Assembly: GCA_036365515.1 (NCBI GenBank)
Contig: CM070873.1
Span: forward strand, 23,234,257-23,298,256
Length of the DNA stretch: 64,000 nucleotides
Direction: 5' to 3'
DNA from: Torymus aiolomorphi
Taxonomy: Eukaryota; Arthropoda; Insecta; Hymenoptera; Torymidae
The position numbers were made by a program, and so were the translations under genes. Shown in pieces: positions 56,801 through 64,000 of this stretch (its first letter is position 1; the number at the start of each line of letters is the position of its first letter). The notes beneath the pieces are model-generated. The model did no database searches, had not been told where the DNA came from, and was given only the letters and a program-made list of their open reading frames with translations.

Positions 56801-59800
56801 TGAAACAAGTTTTTTCACTAACCGTAAGCTTTGAAATTTTCCTGTGGATGGATTGACTCCAGATTTGAACTAAATTACTCCTGAATAGTATAATTCTCAT
56901 ATGAGTGTAGGGATTTTTGATCTAATGAGAAAAAAAAATTGTGCTGTTTTTCAAGAGTTTTTTTTTTAATTTTTTTAAATTTTTTATATTTTTTCATAAT
57001 TTTTCTGATGTAAAAATTTTTTCCGACATTTAATCCTAAATCTCTACACTCATATAAGAATTATACTATTCAGGAGTAATTTAGTTCAAATCTGGAGTCA
57101 ATCCATCCACAGGAAAATTTCAAAGCTTACGGTTAGTGAAAAAACTTGTTTCATCGATGACTATGGTTCTGGACCATATAAAAGGCCCATAGGAGAAAGT
57201 TTTAAGGTAAGGTAAATATACCCACTTTTATATGTAAAAAGTATGAAATAATTAGTTTACATTTATGTATTAAAATGTGACTTCTTATTTCAGAGAAAAA
57301 AGGTGTCTAGCCCCCTTAAGAGTCAATCTTAAATAGAAACTAATGTTAAGGTAGATAATAGTTAGTTCATCCAATAACACCAGGTTAATTTCCAAAGGTG
57401 GCCAATTTTTTTCAAAACTATACTAGACGAACTCCAAAAATCGTATACTTTTGTCGACAGGAAGCACATAATCAACGCGCTACCCTACATCGGCAGCAAC
57501 GCCGCTGTTAACGTGATGAAGGACCTGATCATCAAGCGGGCAGTCGACAAGGACAAGGTGGACTTCTGGGTGACGGCGTTCACGTTGATACCGAGACCAG
57601 ACGCACACACGATCTATGCGCTCGCGCCGCTGCTCGACTACCAGACGAAAATCCCGGAGGCGCAATTTATTCTCAGCTACTCGGCGGTCATACATGCCTT
57701 TTGTGCAAATTACGGGTCGAGCTGCGGTAATATTGTGCCAGTAAGAAGGTTTATGAGGTTCGTCGAGGAGGACGTGGAGAAGGGTTGTATGCCTCGAGCC
57801 TACGTTCGGTCCGATGTCAAGCAGGTAAGAGTAGTGGGTATGATAGTTTAGTCAAAAGCAAAATAGGATTGTATTCTTAATAAAGTGACATTGTTGCAGA
57901 CTTTGTTAGCCTTGAAAGCAATAGGAAATGCAGGTGTGGAGACAAACACTCTTGTGAAGCGATTGAGAAGATGTATTACAGACGAAAGTGGATTCGTACC
58001 TATGGAGGTCAAAGTCGCTGCTATCGACGCGCATAGGCGGTTACCTTCGTGCGAAAGGTCGAGGGATCAATTTTTCCTGAACAATTATAGAAACTTTACC
58101 GTCGATTCCGAGTTGCGAATCGCGTCTTATCTTCAAGTCATGCGGTGTCCCGACTACAACGTTGTTAAAATTATCCGACGCACTCTCGAAGAAGAGGAAG
58201 TTAATCAAGGTAATTATAACTTAATATTGCAGAATTTTATTGCCTGATAGTTTATGCATACAGTTTATGATTCGTAGCTTGTAACTTTCTACTTTATTAA
58301 TTCAATATCGTAATTTAATCTGTTTATGTTCAAGGAGAAACTGATTTTCTACATAAAATTTAAATTGTAATATTCAAATGTGTAGTTATTTGTTTTTTTT
58401 ATTATTTTCAGTGGGTTCATTCGTCTGGAGTCACCTAAAGAACATGCTGTCGTCATCCTCACCCACTCGCATTGAAATTCAGAGTTTACTGACCGACCGC
58501 GATCTGGGCAATAAATTCAACAGCGACCTGCGCAAGTTCTCGCGCAATTACGAGAGCTCATTCTTCTCTGAGGAGTACAACTTCGGTGCCAACTACCAGA
58601 CCAACTTAATCTTCTCACCCAAGTCCTACATTCCGCGCACTGCCTCGTTCAACATGACATTAGACCTGTTCGGCGAGTCCGTCAACGTCTTCGAAATGGA
58701 CATGCGCGCCGAAGGCCTCGAATTCTACGCAGAGAACTTATTCGGCCCAAATGGACCGTTCAGCGGTGTCAAGGTGGCCGATCACTTTCGTCAATTTCTA
58801 CGTCAGTTCCGTTCGGCGAATCCCGAGGAAGACGAACGGGACTATTGGAATAAGGTCCGAACGTTACCCAATGTGATCGATAACGATTTTGATCATCCGC
58901 GAGTTAGCATTGGATACAAAATCTTTGGCAACGAGGTGAAATTCACGATGCTTGACAGCGATCAGGAAATACGTGCAACACTGGCTAGTTTGAATCCGTG
59001 GGAGAAGGTTAAGCAGATATTGTCTGGCAAAGAGACTGTACACTATGAGAATACGGCTATGTTTCTTGATTCGTCGTATGTCCTACCGACAACAACTGGA
59101 TTACCCATCAGGCTGGATGTATCCGGATCAGCCGCTTGCAATATCAAGTTATCGGGAATTTTAAACAGTCAACGACTTATGAGTGATGGAGAACTGGAAA
59201 TTAACGGAAACATCATGCCAAGGTAAGAACCACCATCTATTATATTGATACTATTAGATATGATTCAATCCCTGATGTAACAATAATTTTGCATCGATTT
59301 GCATACAGTGTGAGCGTAGACGTAACTGGAACGATGGCAGTTGACGCGTTCTACAAAAGTGCGGGCATCAAGTTAAAGAGCAGCATCTATTCGGTCGGTG
59401 CCGTGGAAGCAGACCTTAAAATTAAGGGTCTGAGACTAGCAAGACTGAGTTGGAACATACCAAGTCACAAGATGGAGGTATTCTCGATGACTACGGACGT
59501 TCTACTCGTACAGTCTAATGGTGCCGAATTCAAAGAACAACCATTAGGTGTCCTACTACCAGCGACACAAGATCGCCAGACCAACGATGCACTATCGCCG
59601 AAGATCATTAAGAACACGACGTGCAGCTGGTCGGCACTGGATCGATTGATCGGTCTGAAATTGTGCGCGGATTATCAATTTCCTAATGTCACAAAAGATG
59701 CAAATGCATCATACTTTTTGTTAAATGGGCCTACGATATTTAAGCTGTCGCTTATCAAAGCTGACCCAACGGCTGACAGCTACTTACTAGAGTATAAATG

Positions 59801-62800
59801 GAAACGTACTGAGGTAAATAAATTTTTTGAGAAAATGGAAAATGAATAGAACACTGACTAATGCCTGTAATATTTTTAGAATGAGAGTACAATAAGATTT
59901 GCCTTCGATACACCTGGCTCACAAACGCAACGAGAAATGAGTGTGATGATCTCTTTTGACGCCCAGAATAATAATGTCACATTGTTAATTAAATCTAAGG
60001 GCAATTCCTTAATAGCACAAGGTAAGCATATCTGGGACACATTAAATATTTCATGTTAATTTTATAGATATTTCACGTTCTTAATTTACGGTAGGTACTT
60101 ATAAGAGAACTGACGACGAAACGTTCATTGATATTGGTTTGGATAGTAATGGAACGAAACACTTGGACGCGAGTATTGGTTACTCTCGAAAGAGAGCTAA
60201 ATATGGATATTCTTACTCTCCAAAATTATTTTTGGCCATCAACAACGAACGAATTGTTAATCTATCAGGTATGAAAATAATATCGATCAATTATGTATTT
60301 TTACATCTTTTACCGTTGACTTGGAATGGACATCATGGAATGAATGATTTCAGGAATTATCAGAAACCAAGATAAGAGTAATTCATCTCAATGCGACATC
60401 GACTTACGATTTGAAACGAAGAACTTATCTAGCCACGTATTTGGCTATATATTGAAGAGTAATAACAGCGTTTCGGGTAACGTCAAAATTGAATATCGCT
60501 TCCATGAAAGATCCAAAGACGAGGTACTACAAACGGAATTCTCCCTCATAAATCGATCAACGAAAACTCTAACGTATAAAGCAGCAGATATGAAGCTCCA
60601 TTCCACTGCCTATCCGCAGCTAAATATAGTGGCAGGTTTAAGGTATCAACACGCGTTAGGACACATAGAGCTACACGTGGAGGTCAATACAAGTCCGCAT
60701 CTTCACAACGCGGACAGGCATAAGCTTACGGCTTCATTTGTCGCGACTTATTCAAAACCCTACTTCCAGACAGATGGTACGTTCTTTTCATTGAATTTGA
60801 AATAGATTTTTTCAAGAAAACTGTGAAAAAAAATTTAATGTTTTCTTACAGGCGCCAATGTCAGCGCATATGTAGCGATCACAAAGCCAGCGCAGGACAT
60901 CGACATAAAGATCGGCGTGAACTACTACTCGATTGGTCCGGAGTCCAAGACTCGATTCTTAATCCGCTACGCGCCAAGAAAAGAGATCACCTTGACCGTT
61001 AATGTCATCATGCCACGAGGTACGTTATTCGCCATAGAAACCAGGGCGAACTTGACGATACCGAACTTCAGCTCGATGCTCGTCAGTGCCAAAATAACGG
61101 AGCGTGCGCGCAACGAGTACGACCTCGACTTTGCTGGAACCTGGTTCAGCGGTCACAATATATCCGCTCGTGGTAATTATTACGATCGGTCGACTATGGC
61201 TATTACAAATCATAACTTGAAGATCTTGCTCAAGTCACCGAGCTTCGCCAAAGATATAATGCTAAATTGCAAATTGTATCACGATGCAACTGATCTGAGG
61301 ATAGGTAAGTTGAATTTGATTTTGTTGAGTTGGCTTAGTCTACATAAAAAATCGAATGATTTTTCAGGTGACGATTCGTTAATTAACATTAATTGCAAAA
61401 TTAGTATGATAAATTGTCAATTTCGAAAGAATTGTTTTTATTAATCTTGAGTAGTTATCGACCACTGTATTATTTGTATGATATTTTAAAGTAATATATG
61501 TAAAAGCTTAGTATTCTAATAAATATTAATTTACGAACATTAATTAATAAATTACATGGCCAATCAAATCATTTATGCCGTTTGTAATCTGATAAATCAC
61601 GTGATTGCTTTGTGGTAGCTAGACAATGCTTGTTTTTAATTCAACTAATTTGGTGCTGCCTAAACTTTAACTGTTTTAATAATATTCTAGGTTTATTTGT
61701 TGAGCAACTCGAAATCGACAGATACGCTTTAATTCTCAACCACACAATGATAATGCCGAAGCACTTCCGCACCTTCCTCGAGGGCAAGTATAAAAACAGC
61801 ACGTATTCGATGCTATCAAACGTCGATCTGCAGCGCGAGGCCAGCTTACAGCTGCACTTTGACAAGTGGCGCGACGTCCACATCATAGCGACGGGCATCA
61901 ACGAGGATAGGAACAAGGAGTATGGCGTTGAGGTCAAGTGGGACGCAAACCGCGATCCCAGCCTCAAGTTCATGACCAACGTCCAGCTAAATCGATTTGT
62001 CTCGCTGAACGACGGCAAGAACATAAGTGCAATTATGCGCATCTCTTATCCAGGACGACTTGTTACGGGCTCATGTTTGTTTGCCCTGAGAGCGAAGAAC
62101 AACTATGTGATGGACGCGTGTCTAGAGTGGAGTGCTGACAAAGCCATGAGATTGACAGTTGACACAGATTACGACGTGCAGAACTGGATCAGAATGTTGA
62201 AGTTGGAGTCGCAGTTGCTCACGCCGTTCGAGAACTGGAAGAAGACGTCACTCAACGGGAAGTATGTATTTTTATAATATTTTAAAGCTACGATATGGAA
62301 GCTGATAGAATTGTAAGCTAACCAAATTTCACTGTCCTTCGTAGGTATTTGCAGACCGACTCAGATGTAACTGCTAGCGGCAGTGTCTACTGGCAGGACT
62401 CGCAACACATAATATTCGATGTAACGGGCAACAGTAAGAACCGCGACAATGGTGTCACAGAGTATAGCGCCAACTGCGGTCTCATGAGCAGCGTACATGC
62501 GATCCAGTATATCACAGCTAACCTAACGCACGTACACGTCTACGCCAAGAGTGCGGACTCGCACATCATTATCCGCTATTATCCAGACAAGGTGATAGAC
62601 GCCCGCAGTATCTGGCTGATTGAAAATGGCGAGGACGATACCTTCAACATCACCGGTAATTTGCAACTCACATCGCCAGTAGTTAATTACAGGAAAGGCG
62701 AGCTTAAGTGTCACTTGAGTTCGAGGTCTAACTGGAAGTTCTATGGAGCTGCAAATCTTGATTTGGATAAGAGGAAGTACACGGGTCATTTGCTCGGAGA

Positions 62801-64000
62801 TCTGGCAAGACTGAAGGAATCGATGGTAAGTGAAGGAATTCTTTCTTCGCGACAATAGAAGAATGTTTATAATTATTAGATAAGATAATTTATTATTGAA
62901 GAGTCGAAATAATTCAACGTTACTTTTTTCCAAGGTGCAATTTAATATAACAACGCCATTCGAAAAGTACGCATTCATTCGTGGAAGGTTTGGCCTATCC
63001 GAAAGGAACCGGCATGTCGTCGCGGAAATAGCAACACCTGCAGGTCCTCTGGGCGTTGAAGGAATTTGTCAGCTATTCACGAGCAGCTACGACTTCAATA
63101 TTAAGCTGCTCCTGGCAACACCAATTGATGTTCTCCAACAGGCATTCCTTATAGCCAAGCTTAACCAACAAGAAGCCGACTTTAGGGTCGCCTACAACAA
63201 CATAACTGCCGGTTTCCAGGTGAATATATATTGCTAGATCATTACAAGACTTAAATTTGTATAGTTCCTTTTTTCTTTTTTTTACGAATTGTATTAATTT
63301 ACAGGGCGTGTGGTACTACAACAACATAACCAACTTCCACTACAGCTACATCCTCTACACACCCCTGCAAGGCTTCAACGAGATCGGCGTTATCACTAAG
63401 TTGTTGGTGCTCCAGAAGGAGTCAGGACCTCTCGTTGACGTTGACACAGAGTTCTCGCTGCGCGTCGTCGAACTCAAGGCGGGTATTAAGGCTCACGCTG
63501 GACCTAAACCACCTCCGCCCGCCGCAATCCCAATGAAAACCATTTCAGACGAGGAGGACCCGTATGCGGAGATGGAAGACCCAGCGGAAAATCTGTACTG
63601 GAAGGGTGAAATGGAGGTGAGAATTTTAGAAGACATTTGCAATTGGATTTAAATGATTTTCCCTATGGTATAATTAAAGTTTACATTATAATTATATTAT
63701 ATTTTCCAATCAATGCTTTATTTCCAGTTAGATACAGTAATAATGGAAACCATTACTGGAACGTTGCACTTTGATCGAGATGGCAACACCGATAAAGTTT
63801 TAGGTTTGTTGAAAATACCACAAGGAACCATTGTGATAGAAGACCAATTCTACCTCGAAGATTTCTTCCACATTAAAAACGATCTCAGTATTGATACACC
63901 CTTTGAATGCGTTTCTGAAATAGTTTCGTCGTATTCCTTTACTGCTGATATGACCAATTCTATTTATTTAATGGACATGAGTATAAACGTTAAAAATTAT
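50801..64000 (+). CDS. Apolipophorin-type large lipid transfer protein, 18 exons, 3' partial
   Basis: Secreted haemolymph lipid carrier. Exons join in one frame with GT-AG introns: 50801-50873, 53332-53376, 54872-55318, 55673-55965, 56238-56566, 57461-57824, 57900-58209, 58412-59222, 59309-59813, 59880-60021, 60095-60268, 60354-60776, 60852-61304, 61691-62261, 62345-62825, 62935-63219, 63305-63616, 63728-64000+. They give 2,097 residues so far. Residues 1-24 are a signal peptide. About 40-610 is the vitellogenin/LPD_N lipid-transfer module; after 620 comes the beta-rich region, long and Cys-poor, as in apolipophorin and apoLTP. An RQFR-S at 751-754 lies where apolipophorins are cut by furin into apoLp-II and -I, but is a minimal RxxR rather than RxKR. 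Vitellogenin is unlikely: there is no polyserine. MTP is excluded by length. The choice between apoLpp and apoLTP needs a tree. Introns 1, 2 and 5 contain TIR elements. Confidence 0.92.
50985..51205. mobile_element. Second copy of the 219-bp MITE, in intron 1
   Basis: Ends match 37242-37460 in opposite orientation (GGTTTGAAGTTTGCAACGTT and ATGCAAACTTCAGACCC). No clear flanking duplication is left. Confidence 0.75.
51206..53331 (+). other. Rest of intron 1 of the lipid-carrier gene
   Basis: No further exon recognised. A CTTT-rich tract at 52257-52285. Confidence 0.6.
53332..53376 (+). CDS. Lipid carrier exon 2
   Basis: A 45-nt micro-exon (TTTCATTACAG before it, GTAAGT after it), phases 1/1. 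It encodes EIVKDPTLCGRVKCQ, the mature N-terminus with two cysteines. Confidence 0.85.
53619..54275. mobile_element. Palindromic element in intron 2
   Basis: TGAGGAAATCCAGAAAAAAT and its inverse end two arms of about 270 bp, with an inner pair TTATAAGGGTTTGAAGTTGA / inverse close to the centre. Flanks are TATATA on both sides, so a TA or TATA duplication cannot be delimited. Confidence 0.7.
54872..55318 (+). CDS. Lipid carrier exon 3
   Basis: Acceptor TAG at 54869-54871 or, 6 nt later, CAG at 54875-54877 (NAGNNNNAG-type choice; in frame both ways, two residues difference). It encodes the first beta-sheet part of the lipid-transfer module (KYLEKVYYQYHYRVDV...). Donor GTGAGT, phase 1. Confidence 0.85.
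55673..55965 (+). CDS. Lipid carrier exon 4
   Basis: Starts GICETRYRL, the usual position of the ICET-type strand in this family; phase 1 in, 0 out. Confidence 0.87.
56238..56566 (+). CDS. Lipid carrier exon 5
   Basis: Encodes the start of the alpha-helical part (SRDLLKIMCQLGTPQ, GLSQLYNRAQGICKTGK). Phase 0 in, 2 out. Confidence 0.88.
56639..57315. mobile_element. Palindromic element in intron 5, TTAA-type flanks
   Basis: GGGGGCTAGACACCTTTTTT and its inverse end two arms of about 330 bp, almost identical, with a short AT-rich loop near 56950-57000. Flanks are TTAC (56635-56638) and TTAA (57316-57319), compatible with a TTAA duplication with one change. Confidence 0.7.
57461..57824 (+). CDS. 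Lipid carrier exon 6
   Basis: KHIINALPYIGSNAAVNVM and later helices of the superhelical domain, with TFTLIPRPD-like motif FTLIPRPDAHT. Phase 2 in, 0 out. Confidence 0.88.
57900..58209 (+). CDS. Lipid carrier exon 7
   Basis: TLLALKAIGNAGVETN, the ALKAxGN helix typical of vitellogenin-type modules, to the end of the helical domain. Phase 0 in, 1 out. Confidence 0.88.
58412..59222 (+). CDS. Lipid carrier exon 8
   Basis: The largest exon (811 nt): first part of the downstream beta-sheet region, including the candidate processing site RQFR. Phase 1 in, 2 out. Confidence 0.9.
59309..59813 (+). CDS. Lipid carrier exon 9
   Basis: Continues the beta-sheet region (SVSVDVTGTMAVDAF...), with a pair of cysteines near TTCSW and LCADY. 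Phase 2 in, 0 out. Confidence 0.88.
59880..60021 (+). CDS. Lipid carrier exon 10
   Basis: 47 codons (NESTIRFAFDTPGSQTQ...), bounded by ATTTTTAG and GTAAGC; phase 0 in, 1 out. Confidence 0.85.
60095..60268 (+). CDS. Lipid carrier exon 11
   Basis: Starts GTYKRTDDETF; phases 1/1; donor GTATGA. Confidence 0.85.
60354..60776 (+). CDS. Lipid carrier exon 12
   Basis: GIIRNQDKSNSSQCDIDLRF onward, alternating amphipathic beta-strands; phases 1/1; donor GTACGT. Confidence 0.87.
60852..61304 (+). CDS. Lipid carrier exon 13
   Basis: GANVSAYVAITKPAQDI onward; phases 1/1. The following 386-nt intron is open for some distance, but the GTAAGT donor at 61305 and the acceptor at 61690 keep the frame. Confidence 0.87.
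61691..62261 (+). CDS. Lipid carrier exon 14
   Basis: GLFVEQLEIDRYALILNH onward; phase 1 in, 2 out; donor GTATGT. Confidence 0.87.
62345..62825 (+). CDS. Lipid carrier exon 15
   Basis: KYLQTDSDVTASGSVYW onward; phase 2 in, 0 out; donor GTAAGT. Confidence 0.87.
62935..63219 (+). CDS. Lipid carrier exon 16
   Basis: 95 codons starting VQFNITTPFEKYAF; acceptor TTTTTCCAAG, phases 0/0. Confidence 0.86.
63305..63616 (+). CDS. Lipid carrier exon 17
   Basis: 104 codons starting GVWYYNNITNFHYSY; contains a proline-rich then acidic linker (PKPPPPAAIP, SDEEDPYAEMED). Phases 0/0. Confidence 0.86.
63728..64000 (+). CDS. Lipid carrier exon 18 (runs off window)
   Basis: 91 codons open to the last base, starting LDTVIMETITGTLHF; acceptor TTTCCAG at 63721-63727, phase 0. 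Confidence 0.83.

Noticed and set aside
61025..62978. Minus-strand frames of 62-151 codons
   Set aside because: Antisense to lipid-carrier exons 13-16.
50801..64000. Vitellogenin
   Set aside because: No polyserine tract is seen, and the region after the N-terminal module is long, Cys-poor and beta-rich as in apolipophorin-type proteins.

Overview
Eukaryotic, very AT-rich and crowded with transposons. The gene models (short GT-AG introns, a THAP/Tudor/PHD chromatin protein like Drosophila MBD-R2, and an apolipophorin-type lipid carrier) point to an arthropod, most likely an insect. The sequence alone does not fix the order; a hymenopteran is a guess.

Three cellular gene loci are supported. 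(1) Minus strand 12408-13934: an apparently single-coding-exon P-loop GTPase of 508 residues, in the AIG1/GIMAP-like style, with a C-terminal coiled coil. (2) Minus strand 37790-41071 (in-frame extension to 41182): an MBD-R2/PHF20-like chromatin protein with THAP, two Tudor domains, C2H2 and PHD fingers. (3) Plus strand 50801-64000, running off the window: 18 exons whose splice sites and phases all agree, encoding about 2,097 residues of a large lipid transfer protein (signal peptide, vitellogenin-type N-terminal module, then a long beta-rich region).

The rest is mobile and repetitive DNA. Left part (1-12400): a small TIR element, a piggyBac-like palindromic element with TTAA flanks, a 2.9-kb palindrome full of microsatellites, two copies of a repeat ending in a hairpin, and Penelope-like pieces with a hammerhead-like core. 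Middle (14476-36560): a 7.8-kb element with a perfect 22-bp inverted terminus and an internal 3 x 127-bp higher-order array, then nested palindromic elements, two CACTG-ended elements carrying tRNA-like modules, and ATG-less fragments of element-borne or other coding sequence. Right part (42786-50152): a row of short TIR elements and a 10-bp minisatellite. Further elements lie in introns 1, 2 and 5 of the lipid carrier.

The main result is that at least twelve TIR elements here end in CCC...GGG or CACTG...CAGTG and are flanked by perfect 2-bp duplications of varying sequence (TA, TT, TG, GA, AT, CT, CA). One insertion is confirmed by an empty site in the same window. Several of these families fill their subterminal regions with iterated short, often self-complementary words (AAGCTT, CGTACG, CCTATAGG, CATATGG), a different word in each family.
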